Below are positions 47,742 to 59,122 of a stretch of DNA of 64,000 nucleotides, piece after piece; positions within the stretch are counted from its first letter, which is position 1, and the number at the start of each line of letters is the position of its first letter. This DNA is from Beroe forskalii. Taxonomy: Eukaryota; Ctenophora; Nuda; Beroida; Beroidae. The notes below the pieces were generated by a model. That model was not told where the DNA came from. It made no database searches and saw only the letters and a list, made by a program, of their open reading frames with translations. The translations under genes were made by a program, and so were the position numbers. The stretch spans positions 89,662 through 153,661 of the forward strand of contig WFMF01000433.1 of NCBI GenBank assembly GCA_011033025.1, written 5' to 3'.

Positions 47742-49768
47742 GTGGCTGTTACGAATCCTGGAATCATATTACATACATCCGATAGGGAACCGTGGGTTTA
47801 GTAATGTACTAACTTTTCGCAATTTTCATAACCAATAACCATCAACCATTAATAAGGATAATATATACATTTCGCCATTTTATAGAACTTACAACCTCCA
47901 TTCCATACCACATTATAAAGTGAACTTCATGCTTTCAGAAACCGTGACATATTATAAGGACGGTGGGTGACTGAAGAAACAAAAAATAGTACGACACCAC
48001 CATATTTGATGAGGGTATTTAGCCCCCTTGCAAGTAGTTGAATATAGGGTGCTTCGTCCGCGGTGCATGCATAATTTATCAGGCCAATGATCAACAATCA
48101 TTGATGAGGCTGTATTGTCAATTAACATTTGACGCGATAAATGCATCACATAATTCAGACACCTCTCAAAACCACACGATTTTGTTGTGCTAGTCCCGAC
48201 CGGTGATTCATTCAATGGTCAAATATATGCCTTTCTTAGAAGCCTGTCACGATTTTGTTAAACCATGACACAAGTATAATGTTGTTAATAATCATTTGAC
48301 ACCGATTGACTTATAGCAAAATGGTGTTGTGGTGAAATCAAGAAGATGAAAATAGCGTATTCTCAGAAGTCAGAAGGCAGGAGCCGGAAATATAGCCTTA
48401 TTTAGCATTGCATTAGAGTGGCAACGATTGATCACCGTCAACTTTCTATGCTATATTACTGCCGAGTGCTGAGCGCAGAATATTATATCAAAATATGAAT
48501 TGATGGAGATTTTTATCTATGAGCTATATTTCGGAAGAATCTCAAGAATGATTCCTGTAGGTACCCATATAACTAGCTAACTTAAATTATAATACACGAG
48601 ACTCGACGAAGACCCTCACCGAAGCAGACTTGAAGCAGACTGCAGATTATATTCATTAATCATAAATTTATTCAGATTTTTTTGATAGAGAGAGAATATT
48701 ATGAGAACATTACCTAAGCAACTTTACACTCCACAGTTATACTCCACAGTAACAGACCACAGTAACGGAACATAGTTACACTCCACAGTTACAGTCCACA
48801 GTTACATTCCGCAGTTACACTCCACAGTAACACTCCGCAGTTACACTTTCACAGTTACACTCTACAGTTAAAGTCAACAGTTACACTCTACAGTTACACT
48901 CGGACACAGCTACACTCCACAGTTAAAGTCAACAGTTACCCTTCACAGTTAAACTCCACAGTTACACTCCGCATTTCCCAGTTACACTCCACACATCTGA
49001 CTATTTGAGTTGAACATTGATAAGCGATAACAGCTCGTCGCCCCTCCATCACCTGCCTTAAAATCGTGTTGGAAATGATATTTAATATGGAAATAATATG
49101 TAATAGTGTAATGATGAAGTGATGATTTCTGCTCGAAAGAAGGTCTCGAAGACTACCTGAGAATTGCTGCCTTTGCAGTCACCTCGTCTCGAGACAAAGC
49201 TCCATATTAAATAAGACGCATATTCAATATGGAGCTAAGTATTATGAGCCATATTAAGTAAGATGTTAAAAAGGAACGAGACATTTTATAACCTCGATAT
49301 TCATTACGGATGGTATTTTAATCGTTTTAGTTTTAACAATTAATAACACCTTTTCGCGGTAACTTTTAACAAAATTTTTATTTTGTTTGAAATTAGGGAA
49401 AATTCAAGGGTCCCATGACTGAATCATAAGCCTGACGTTACATACCTATAATTTGTTAAGATGGCACACATAGCGTCACACACATTTTGACTTATCAACA
49501 TTACACAAGTTCAAAAACCAGGAACCCCTGAATGAATATACCACATATTGGGATATTATTACGAACATCACACATCCACTCAATATAACTATATAAGTAT
49601 ATAAGAATACCACACAACATTACGTCACACAGGACCCCACTCACCTTCACAATGGAGTCGTCACAGAACCACAAAACCACTCAATACACCACAGACCTCC
49701 CCCTGACAGTAGAGACATACCACACAACCACTCAATACACCACATTTACCACCCCCCCCCCCGGTTAC
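47742..49768. other. WDR37 intron 6, 5' part
   Basis: No gene is seen. It contains a minisatellite at 48720-48995 and short repeats just beyond the exon 6 donor ('accactcaatacacca' twice at 49677-49745). Confidence 0.45.
48720..48995. repeat. ~14-bp CAGTTACACTCCA minisatellite
   Basis: About 19 degenerate copies of 'cacagttacactcc', with variants at the internal bases. Confidence 0.9.
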
Positions 49769-49980
49769 CTTGACAGTTGAGTCGTCGCTGCCGCTGATCA
49801 CGCTGTCGTGGTGGTTAGTGAAGACTGCGCAGGTGACGGGGGCTGTGTGTCCCTGGTACACGTTGACCGAGTGGATGGAGGTCCTGAAGTCCCACACTCG
49901 GAATGTCGTGTCTTTGGAGCAGGTGACGATCAGGGCTTGTGAGGAGTGGACGGAGGTGTCGGTGATCTCCTGGTCGTGAC
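49769..49980 (-). CDS. WDR37: WDR37 exon 6 (WD repeats 4 and 5)
   Basis: Acceptor CCCTACAG|GT. It encodes [42 protein letters not shown] and [11 protein letters not shown], nearly identical to the family's [41 protein letters not shown] and VVSGSDDRTVK. Donor AAG|GTAACC in phase 0, followed by a C-rich stretch on the plus strand ('accccccccccc'). Confidence 0.96.
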
Positions 49981-50689
49981 CTGTAGGGAGGAGTGTAGAT
50001 GACATAGAGCTTGATAATACCCTGGGCAAACTAGATGCATGACAAACCAGGAATATCTGGACAATCTCAATTTTCTAAAGTAACACAATATTGTTCATAG
50101 TTTAAATGATACAAGTTGTAATTTCAAAAAGCTGCGTTTTGACAACTGTAAGGATTTCTGCGCTGCACAAAAATATTTTTCGAGCTATGGTAAGCGGTGT
50201 AAAAAGATAGAAGATAGAATACCAATAGAGTATAGACGATATGAATTTAGATGGTGCGATAGAAATCTGCCATGTTCGAACCATATTTTGAACTGATCAA
50301 TGACAATAAATATAATATTCTACAGAAGATTCGAATGATTCTGTATTTTCATTTTTCAGCACTCCTGGCCCCATTCCTTGGCGGTTACTATGCAGAGGGC
50401 TTTATGCTAGTTATGTTAACGCAAATTTGGAAGATAAAACAATTTAATCCATGGAGATTTTGTTATTAATCAAATACTTCTGAGTCCAGTGTTAATTTAA
50501 GGGACAATGTGTACAGAAACATGTACTGATAATATAATTTAATCTTGATTGAATTGTAACATAAGACGCCTGGGAAGATAAAACAATTTAATGCATGTTT
50601 TGGAGTAAAACAACCACTTCTGAGTCCATTGCAGTTGCTAGTAAACAGAACCTTGGCTTGGCAGTGATCGGTAACCTGTCCTTTACCAA

Positions 50690-51210
50690 CCATTACACAC
50701 TTTTTCGAGCTAGTTGAGGCCAAGGCCGCCCTATATTTTTTCTAAGGGGCCTTTTGAAAACCAAGGGGGGCCTAAGGCACCTGCATCGTTCCGCGTCGAT
50801 CGAATGAACTGATCAAATGGAAAACGCACACAAACGCTCGCGCTTGCTTTTTTGCACGAACGTCTTCGTATAAGTGTGTTGTGCGCATTTTTCATTTGAT
50901 CGACGCGGAACGATGGAACCACCTAAGTTTTCGTAAGCGAATTTTCACATTAAAAGCCCTAATTTTGCATTTAATAAAGATTAAAGATACAACTCAAATC
51001 ATGTTCATATTTTCTGTTTACTTTGATTCCGAAAAGATGGATTTCAAGGAGACTTCAGTTTATTAGAACTTGATTTTACACTTCATTTTGATGTTCAAAT
51101 TTTTAGAATTTAACCTTAGGTAGGGCCAAGGCCCCCTAAGATTTATCTAGGGGGCCTTTTCGAAACTAGGGGGCCAAGCCCCCCAAGGGGGGGAGGGGGG
51201 CGGTAGCCCC
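50690..51210. mobile_element. Inverted-repeat element in WDR37 intron 5
   Basis: Ends carry 'aggccaaggccgcccta' and 'ggccaaggccccctaagat' words and GGGGCCTTTT blocks on both sides. In the centre, 'gttccgcgtcgatc' (about 50789) and its complement with 'gatcgacgcggaac' (about 50899) form inverted arms of about 45 bp. Strand-symmetric ends suggest a composite or foldback insertion. No coding content. Confidence 0.5.
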
Positions 51211-51222
51211 ATGTTTACCAAC

Positions 51223-51392
51223 CTGTCAGAGTGTAGATGACAGTGGAGCTCTCTGTGTCCCACACTCGAGCCGTTCTGTCCCAGGAGGCTGTGACGCATT
51301 GTGTTCCGCCGTTCAGCCACTCCGCAGCCGTCACCACGTTACTGTGACCCACCAGGCTCTTCTGTGGTGTCCGTACAACGACAGCAGGCGTA
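51223..51392 (-). CDS. WDR37: WDR37 exon 5 (WD repeat 3)
   Basis: Acceptor TTTATCAG|T. It encodes TPAVVVRTPQKSLVGHSNVV, then [20 protein letters not shown] and WDTESSTVIYTLT, matching the family's [29 protein letters not shown] and LVHSLTGH. Donor ACAG|GTTGGT in phase 1. The exon has much higher GC content than the flanking introns. A 51.4-51.9 kb minisatellite begins about 20 bp upstream of the acceptor. Confidence 0.93.
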
Positions 51393-51413
51393 CTGATAAA
51401 GGGTAGCTTTATT

Positions 51414-51930
51414 AAGGTGCGGGTACTGCTAGAATAGGTACTGCTACAGTGCTAGAATAGGTACTGCTAGAGTGCTAGAATAGGTACTGCTAGAGTGCTA
51501 GAATAGGTACTGCTAGAGTGCTAGAATAGGTACTGCTAGAGTGCTAGAATAGGTACTGCTAGAATAGGTACTGCTAGAGTAGATACTGCTAGAATAGGTA
51601 CTGCTAGAGTGCTAGAATAGGTACTGCTAGAGTGCTAGAATAGGTACTGCTAGAGTAGATACTGCTAGAGTAGGTACTGCTAGAGTGCTAGAGTAGGTAC
51701 TGCTAGAGTGCTAGAATAGGTACTGCTAGAATAGGTACTGCTAGAGTAGGTACTGCTAGAGTAGGTACTGCTAGAGTGCTAGAGTAGGTACTGCTAGAGT
51801 AGGTACTGCTAGAGTGCTAGAGTAGGTACTGCTAGAATAGGTACTGCTAGAGTAGGTACTGCTAGAGTAGGTACTGCTAGAGTGCTAGAATAGGTACTGC
51901 TAGAGTAGGTACTGCTAGAATAGGTACTGT
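51414..51930. repeat. TAGGTACTGCTAGAGTGC minisatellite
   Basis: About 25 copies of a 15-bp unit ('ataggtactgctaga') that in most repeats carries an extra 'gtgctaga' (23 bp), in WDR37 intron 4, directly before the exon 5 acceptor. Confidence 0.95.
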
Positions 51931-53149
51931 TAATAAATTGTTACAGCATCGGTCATAAGAAGTAAGAAGTAAGATATATTGGCGGAATGGTGGAATTGTC
52001 CGGCTTGACAATTGCAATCCCTGAATTCTTATAAAATTTTGCGATTTGCATAAGGAAATACTGTGTGCTATTATGGGTATTCGATTCAGCTGTTCAGAAA
52101 ACTCATAATTACCATTCAATAAAAATACAGCTAGGAAATGCATGGGCATTTGAAGCTAGGGTAATCCGAAAATTTCTTAACGGGAGATTTTGTGGCTTGG
52201 GCGTCAATCAGGCATACTCCACCCTTACCATTTAGTGATAGCCAGCTCTTAAATTATAATATAAAGACGTCGCCCAACGTTTAAATGGTCTCTTTGACGT
52301 TTGCTCCCATTAGAAACGTCAAACCCCAATCTCTCACGTTTGCAAGTAATAAAACATTAGACATGCCACTTTGTGACAACTTGTCAACTCCTAGTGGGTT
52401 CTAACGGAGTGTGCCCCGTGTGGGCACCATGATCTTACATTCAAAGTACACAGATCAATGCTCAGGGACTATGTTGCGGACCATTATATTCTGTACATTC
52501 TGTGTAAAGCCCAAAACATACTACTTTTATTCTCAGTCATGCCATAACCGGGTTTCGAGCAAGTAAGGGTCACGGGGGGAGCTTTTCAAAACTAAGAAGA
52601 GTAAAAAAACTTATTTTTTAAGCTCATTAACATAATATTTGAGAAGTACAAACAAGTTAATATCACTATGTGTGGTAAGAATATAAGTAAAATATTATTT
52701 TACTTCGATTGGACAATCACACAAGGGATTGATGAGGTTTCTATCTATTCTTCTATTGAACCGAGAATATTTATCCTTCAGATTTTCATATTCAAATTTT
52801 GGTGAATATAGAAAACCCTACAACTTTCCAACAGTGTAACCTTTGAAGACAACGGGGTCAGGCCCCTCCAAGGGGGCTGTGTGGAGTCAAGTGCTGGGAA
52901 CTTGAGTGCAGTGCACAGGCCAGCACTTTAGAGTAGGGGCCATGTTTGGGTTTCATTATGTTAACTCGACGTTCATACAGTGCCAATCTCTTATAAGATA
53001 GGCAATATCATTAACAGTTTCATCTCACACTAATCATGAAAAGGCAGTATATAATATGTCTAGACATAAGTAAGGAGCCGGTCAAGGTTAATAAAGCGTA
53101 CCAAGAGCTATGATTGTGTATGAAATGTTCTCTGCAGGTGACATTTAGG
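51931..53149. other. WDR37 intron 4, unique part
   Basis: AT-rich sequence without recognised genes or repeats. It ends at the target duplication CATTTAGG (53142-53149) of the transposon that follows. Confidence 0.4.
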
Positions 53150-54707
53150 CCCATATCCAAAAAGCCGCGAACCTGCAAACCTGGTTTGGGGGAAATTTTG
53201 AGCCGGGGGAAATTTTGGAGAAATTGGAGGAAATTTTTGGCGGAAGCCAAGTACAGAAAATTTTATTTAACACCAAAAATCACTATGTTTTACCCGAATT
53301 ATATTGAAATAAATTTTTAAAATGAAAATTCAAATCGTTCCTGTACTAACTAACAGTTTTCAATGATAGGTAGGATGTAGCAGGCATGGATCCAAGGGGG
53401 CGTGCTGGGGGCATCCGCATGCCCCCAAACGAAAATTTGGAGGCGTGCTCTGGGCGTGCAATTCAAAAAATTTGAAATAAAAATCAACATTAGAATTGAA
53501 AATAAAGTTAGAAAATGGACTAGAAAAGTTATGAAAATCGATGATATTATTTGAAAACAAGTTTTATGAATGGTAGGTACAAAACTAAACGATGTGGTTC
53601 TTTGAGCAATCAATTTCGTCGTTCTACGACATCTTCAGGTCTCAAATTTGATTGTATAAATCAAATTTGAGACCTTAAGATGTCGTAGAACGACGAAATT
53701 GATTGTCATTAAAGAACCACATCGTTTAGTTTTGTACCTGTACCATTGAGTGAAAAGAGAATAAATCACTTACTCATCAATTGCAATCATGCGACTCTTA
53801 TTCAACGACCCGATGCGTGAAATCAATTCCAAGAAAGCATGAATAGTCTTATTTGTCAAGTATCGTTAGCATCAATTATCAATACTTCAATAGCAACTAG
53901 CATTCCTCATGGGTATATAGGTGGCAAAATTGTGTACGACAACAATGATGTAATGATGTAGATGCTGACATGAAAACAGTGCAAAAATTCTATTGAGGTG
54001 ACATTTCTTGACGCCCCACACCTCTGCCGCCCCCAGACCCCTGCTATTCTTTCTCTTCATTTTAAATATATTTAGTGAAATTGTGTACAACAAAAGGGAT
54101 GGAGCTGTTGAGATGAAAACAATGCAAAAACCCTATTGAGGTGACAATTCTTGACACTCCACACCTCTGGCTTCTGGGGGCTGCCGCCCCCAGACCCCTG
54201 CTGTTCTTTCTTTTTTATCTTTAATATATTTAGTGAAATTATGTACGGCAAAAAATATGGAGCTTTTGAGATAAAAACAGTGCAAAGATCTTATTGAGGT
54301 GACATTTCTTTAAACTCCAGACCTCTGGCTTCAGACCCCTGCTAGCGCTAATACATACTTGAATTATTTTTACATTCGGAAAACGTCATTTTTGCAAATG
54401 GAGCACCGCGAGGGCTTAAATTTGCACGCCCCCAAAAATTCTGGGCTGGATCCATGCTGGATCCATGTCAATAACTATAAGCAATGAAAAATTCCCTGTT
54501 CTAGATTAGCTTCACAATGAGAGCCTTTTTAACTTCTGATATATTAGAATAATTACTTTAGCTTATGAAATATTAAAAAAGAAGCAAATTTTGCAAACTG
54601 CTTGCTTTGCTCACAAAATATAGTCAATTTCTTGAGCGAAGCGAGCGGGCTGCAAAATGGGCAAAAATTTCTGGTTCGGGGGAAATTTTTTATTTTTTGG
54701 ATATGGG
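53150..54707. mobile_element. 8-bp-TSD transposon with CCCATATCC TIR, copy 2
   Basis: Element of 1,558 bp with ends CCCATATCCAAAAA and TTTTTGGATATGGG flanked by an exact 8-bp duplication CATTTAGG (53142-53149 and 54708-54715). It is inverted relative to the copy at 16404-17876 and shares its internal hairpin and repeated 'gacccctgct' blocks. Minor indels separate the copies. No transposase. It lies in WDR37 intron 4. Confidence 0.92.
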
Positions 54708-54715
54708 CATTTAGG

Positions 54716-55444
54716 TGATGCTTTCATAGATCTTTAATAACAATCAACCGACAACATCATACAATCAAAATTACTGAAAGTATAATGAAAAATTTCAATG
54801 CATTGAATTATAGTCTAGTCTGTGGCCTAAGTATCAGTTTAAAAGTAATTAGAATTACAATATTTACTAAGATTACTTTTTTTAAATTTCAGATTTTCGG
54901 CTCAAGTTTGAAGTGTAAACATTATATGGCTTATGCAACCAAATAAGTAAATAACTTTGACGTTTTTATATAAAACTATGATGTAAATGTAAGCCAGTCA
55001 GTGCAACCTATTTTAGTACTGTAACTTAGAAACTTCAAAAGCTTCTGTAAATGCTACTAAATCTAAAGTCTTATCTTTAATGGTGCATGGGTATATGACA
55101 AACATAAAATGAATACTGGATCACAATTCGAATACACTTTTGAGAAAATATGGATTTTATGCCGTTTAAACTAGTAAGTTGTCTTGGCTTACTCTACTGT
55201 ATATACAGATTTTGGAATGCTTTGTAATAGTACATGCTAGGCATGTCATGAGAGACATAAAGTATAGTGTATGTCCAATAATCTCAGATTGATGTATCAT
55301 CAACATTTACAACTTACAGGGTAGATAAAAGATTACCAGTAATTATGTATACTTGGAAGCAGAAAGACGATCATATTCAATAAATGAACGCCCTGTGCTT
55401 TTGGAAGCATCGAAAAGAAATATTTCCCTGGTCTTCCTACTCAC
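54716..55444. other. WDR37 intron 4, 5' part
   Basis: Unique AT-rich intron with no further feature seen. Confidence 0.4.
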
Positions 55445-55606
55445 TTCTGTTCCCTCTCTTCTTCTTCACTAAGTTCCTCATCTGATGCTTGATGAATCTG
55501 AGACTCAGCTGAGAGCACACCATCATTCTCTGGAACATCACAACACCAGATCTGAGCCGACCTATCCCCCGAGCCAGTTAGAACAAGGGGTAGAGTGGGG
55601 TGGAAC
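55445..55606 (-). CDS. WDR37: WDR37 exon 4 (end of WD 2 and acidic linker)
   Basis: Acceptor CTTGCAG|G. It encodes FHPTLPLVLTGSGDRSAQIW, completing the second WD repeat, then the acidic Ser/Glu-rich loop (DEELSEEEEREQ) that corresponds to the low-complexity insertion between repeats 2 and 3 of the family. It ends phase 2 at AA|GTGAGT. Confidence 0.92.
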
Positions 55607-55795
55607 CTGCAAGTGAAAGGTTTGAATAACTGCTACCAAGCAGTGGCTTACATGTAAAATCTATTTTCATCAATCATAATTCTAGGCAGCTTACATTGGT
55701 GAATCTTCACATAAATAGTACTGTAGAACATGGTATATCAAATTATGTGAAATTAAGATATTTTCGATTCTCTTATTATTCAATACTCATCATAC

Positions 55796-55966
55796 CTTAT
55801 TGAGTTCACACTTCCTGAGTGGCCTTGGTATTTGAGAAGGCAGTGATGACCCTCAGCAAGCCAAATTCTAGCAGTTCTGTCATTGCTTGCTGTGCCAATG
55901 ATTGATCGGCCCTTTAAACCCTTACAATAGGTGACATCCCATATACCATCCTTGTGGCCTGAATAC
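55796..55966 (-). CDS. WDR37: WDR37 exon 3 (WD repeat 1, start of 2)
   Basis: Encodes GHKDGIWDV, then GTASNDRTARIW, then KYQGHSGSVNSI, matching the family's GHRDGIWDV, GTASADHTALLW and KYAGHVGSVNSI. Acceptor TTACAG|G completes an Arg codon; donor AG|GTATGA. A highly conserved exon. Confidence 0.95.
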
Positions 55967-56091
55967 CTGTAAGCATAACCTAGTAAATGAACAGCTTAAA
56001 GTACCCAAATGGTAAATGTTTCCAAGAAATAGACTGCAGAAGAACGACTTCCAAGCAAAATGAGGTTATAGCAAAATTGTGTAGAACTTAC

Positions 56092-56326
56092 CTTCCTATG
56101 TGCTTTATTGTAACAGAAACATGAGGTGGTCTGAAAGAGCTGACAATCTTGTTGGTCTGCTCTTTATATTTAATCATTACTTTTTTAGAGAACTGGCTGG
56201 CATTTCGAGGTAAGTTCTGCCAAGGACCATCAACATCAGGATACCCTTCTTTGTTGGGTTGCTCCTTTGACTCAACATGATTCTTTAGACTCATCTGACC
56301 TTCTAGTTGTCGTAACTTTGCTTTCA
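56092..56326 (-). CDS. WDR37: WDR37 exon 2 (coiled coil and pre-WD motif)
   Basis: Acceptor TTTTTCAG|TG joins exon 1 phase 1 to give a Leu codon. It encodes a helical stretch (LKAKLRQLEGQM), a variable polar linker, then the conserved block YKEQTNKIVSSF, equivalent to the family's YKASTSKIVSSF, and IKHIGR leading into the first WD repeat. Donor AG|GTAAGT. Confidence 0.92.
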
Positions 56327-56609
56327 CTGAAAAAGGTAGTGTCTTTAGGATTCTTCATTATTAACGATACCTAATTAGTACCTAATAAATGGAAAAATAA
56401 ATAAATTAGTTCAAACATTCATATCACTTTAGACCAAGAGAAAAGTTAAGTAAGTTTAAAACTCTAAAACTTGACAACACTACTTTATTAAACAATTAAA
56501 TTTAAGACCTGAAGATGTCATAGAATGATGAAATTTATTGTCATTAAAGAACCACATTGTTTGAATTTGTACTTTTTCCATTGAGTCAAAAGAAAGTAAA
56601 TAAAGTACT

Positions 56610-56877
56610 CTGCAGAAGCTAATAAGCGGGGGGTCCGAAATAAGTGTACCGGGGTGGGAGATTTGAGAATTTCGTGCTAACGGGGGGTTGCCAAATAAAT
56701 GGGTGGACCTGGATTTCTGATAAAACGAATTAACATATTAATTGTTTTGTCCATGAAGTAATTGAAATTTCACTGATTTATGCTAGTCAGACCATATCTT
56801 AGCCAAGTTTACAAGCAAATTACCGAAAAATAAGGAAAAACTGAAAAAATACCAAAAAATTGACATAGCTTCTGCAG
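56610..56877. mobile_element. 268-bp MITE with CTGCAGAAGCTA ends
   Basis: Inverted termini CTGCAGAAGCTA are flanked by AGTACT on both sides (56604-56609 and 56878-56883). The related copies show an uninterrupted '.actcat.aattg.aatcatg' at this point, so it is an insertion. The exact duplication length is ambiguous because flank and terminus overlap. G-rich inside, non-coding. Confidence 0.75.
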
Positions 56878-56930
56878 AGTACTCATTAATTGTAATCATG
56901 TGACTCTTATTCAATGAACTGATAGTAATA

Positions 56931-57854
56931 GTGCGTTCGGAAAAGATTGTCACTTGCAATTTTCTGGAGGAACGGCTGCCGGGAGTGACTTTTTGATGTT
57001 ATATTCGTTTTTTACAGACATTTTTGGATTAAGATAATCGGGTTTTACCGATAACTAAGTTTTCTTAGTCCATTCTACAGTGAATTCAAATTTCTAATTA
57101 TTTGCTCCGCTGTACGAAACTGACCACAAATTTCGTTGTCAAAGAAAACACCCTATCAACGGACCCAGGAAGTGCGAGATAATCAAATGAGGCTGTTGCA
57201 GCACACGTGGATGCTTACTGGAACAAATGAACTGTTTTTCGTCGAGTTGAAATAATCTTAAGGGGTGCTTGACCTCAAAAAGGATATGCTCCAGATAGGA
57301 AAAGTGTAACTTTTTGTTCTGACAATTGCCCAGAAATTTAACATTTAAATAACTTGATACGTTCTGTTATCGTGTTAGGCTATTAGTTCAGGCCCTTTGT
57401 ACACAGGACAAAATTTTTAAGATTTTGAGTTATTTTTAACTTCAGAAACGTGTGTAAGATGTGTACTGCATTATCGGTTACTGAACTGTTAAATTTGCCA
57501 CTTTTTAGCTCTACTCATTATCAATAATGCAGGGTTAAATTGTACAGAAATTTGCCCCGGATGTCAACCAATCATCCTATTCTTTAGTTTTGGGCCTGAA
57601 GGCCCTGAATATGTCCTAAATAGTGAAATCGGACCATACAAACATGGCCTAGAAGATGTAGAATTCGCCATACAGCGGAGCACCTGAAAACAATCAAAAA
57701 ACAAGCTAGTTGACCCACTCAAAAATCTTCGTTAACACTGAAAATTTGCAATTCAGTCTGGTAGAGACCCTAGTACTCGACTATGTTGAAATTTTGATAT
57801 TTTTGGTCATATTTGTCATTTTATGCTTGTAGTGACAATCATTTCCGAACGCCC
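56931..57854. mobile_element. 924-bp TA-flanked element
   Basis: Left end GTGCGTTCGGAAAAGATTGT and right end complementary to GGGCGTTCGGAAATGATTGT (two mismatches), with TA on each side (56929-56930 and 57855-57856). TA duplications are typical of Tc1/mariner. No transposase frame is visible, so it is non-autonomous. Confidence 0.75.
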
Positions 57855-57932
57855 TAGTACATGAAATCAGTATCCTCAACTTAATCTATCACAATGAAAG
57901 TTAAACAAAAGCCCAATCAGAAATCTTAAATC

Positions 57933-58590
57933 TTGATTAAGAGTTATGCAATTTACAGAGTATCAAGCATTTTGATACATCGCCCTCAGGTTTTTTTCCA
58001 GACAGGTACTGGAAATTTAAGACTGCTGATTCATATCAGCCTGACTCTCAAAGTGGATCAAATCTGGATACCTGAACATATGGAAGTACCCGGCTACGAG
58101 AGGGCTGACGAGTTAGCCAATTCTGGGCCCTTGTCACTTCTGAAGGATCCAGAACTGTCCCTCCCTTTCATTGGCAGACTTATTAAGTGTTACAGGGGTA
58201 ACCCCCACTTTTGTCAATTTATGAAACAAATAGGTTGTTTCGAGAGGAACACCCATTTGAGGATCACTGGTGACCTTCACAGGTTAACTTGGAAAGTTCT
58301 GACATCCCACACAGGATTTATCCGGGAAAACAGAACAAATGGGTTTGGCCTGAGCGTTGGTACCTGTCTACTCTCCGAGTTTGCATTGCTCCAGGTAGCA
58401 ACTGACATTAGACTCCTGTGTCTAGTTTCCGTTCAATGATATGGATAAGTATGATTATTGTCAAATATGTGGAGTCTCTGGGGTTGAGCTAGCAGGAGTT
58501 TGCCTCTGGGGACCCAGTGATGAAGGCACAGCACTGGTGTTGTGACTAGAAACTGGTGACCACAGAAGAAGAAGAAGAAGAAGAAAGATT
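57933..58590 (+). mobile_element. Jockey-like non-LTR retrotransposon 3' remnant
   Basis: 5'-truncated, plus strand. It encodes the RNase H tail IWIPEHMEVPGYERADELA (58060-58115; His changed context and Tyr for Asn in the usual GNERAD), then the linker ending LTWKVLTSHTGF that precedes the C-terminal zinc knuckle, after which the frame is lost. The 3' end 'cctctggggacccagtgatg' and a (GAA)n tail (58562-58585) match the 82-bp insert at the GPCR. It lies inside WDR37 intron 1, antisense to the gene. Confidence 0.82.
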
Positions 58591-58599
58591 TATGCAAAC

Positions 58600-58962
58600 T
58601 CCTGAGCAAAGTAGAACCTTCATCGGTATTGATAGTCATTGACTCATTTTTTGGTATGATTTTCAGTAACATCAGCTGTTGACTCAATAACTTCTATCTA
58701 AGTTGTCACTAATTGATAATATTATAAACCAACAGATTAGACTTATCAGATAATATTTTATCATTAAGGGACTTTTCATATTACTATATTACATAATCAC
58801 CTAAAAGGAGGGGGGTTCCAAATAAAATTTACATTACATGTTATTGTAACAAATACAATTACTGAAAACTTGATTACAATCCCTAATTTTCAATTTCAAT
58901 TATAGCTCAACCAGCAAAATATCAGAAACTGCGGGAAACTTCTTGAAAAATATGCAACTCAC
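58600..58962. other. WDR37 intron 1, 5' end
   Basis: AT-rich intron, no feature seen. Confidence 0.4.
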
Positions 58963-59122
58963 GCTGTTCATTTTCTTGACACATCTGAACAAATTCTCTT
59001 TCAATACCATTAAAGTAGTAAGCTAATTGTTTCTGCAACCTTGGAGGAACACTTGTATCATCAATATCTTCTAGCTTGGGTCCATCATAAGCATGTTTCT
59101 TCTTTAGAGATCGAAATGACAT
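58963..59122 (-). CDS. WDR37: WDR37 exon 1 (start codon, 53 codons + 1 nt)
   Basis: Encodes the N terminus. It is short and basic (SLKKKH), then has the helix VPPRLQKQLAYYFNGIEREF that matches the family's FGQIEREF helix. The start ATG has an in-frame TAA two codons upstream, so no longer N terminus is possible without a 5' UTR intron. The exon ends in a strong donor, C|GTGAGT, in phase 1. The N-terminal region is shorter than in vertebrate WDR37, lacking the Ser-rich leader. Confidence 0.88.

Larger units (their letters stand above)
56460..57910. mobile_element. Third, truncated CCCATATCC-family fragment hosting nested insertions
   Basis: Flanking pieces (56500-56609, 56878-56930, 57857-57880) match the internal region of the 53.15-kb element: 'gacctgaagatgtc.tagaa', 'cattaaagaaccacat' and 'gactcttattcaa'. 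Two other elements interrupt it. Its own termini are missing. It lies in WDR37 intron 1. Confidence 0.7.
36109..59122 (-). other. WDR37: WDR37 gene locus, seven exons, C-terminal end missing
   Basis: WD40-repeat scaffold protein orthologous to vertebrate WDR37, which binds PACS1/PACS2 and is implicated in ER calcium handling. The seven exons join in frame into 418 codons, each bounded by AG and GT. The family is about 490 residues, so about 75 C-terminal residues (last WD repeat) are not seen here. Intron lengths in transcript order are about 2.6 kb, 125 bp, 189 bp, 4.05 kb, 1.24 kb and 13.5 kb. The large introns hold most of the transposons of the right half of the window. No frameshift or stop interrupts the exons, so the gene looks functional. 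Assignment rests on the helical N terminus, the TNKIVSSF motif before the first WD repeat, and repeat-by-repeat agreement with WDR37. Confidence 0.92.

Noticed and set aside
49661-49768. Extension of the WDR37 exon 6 frame beyond the donor
   Set aside because: The frame runs into repetitive intron sequence after AAG|GTAACC, and exon 7 continues the WD repeat exactly in phase.
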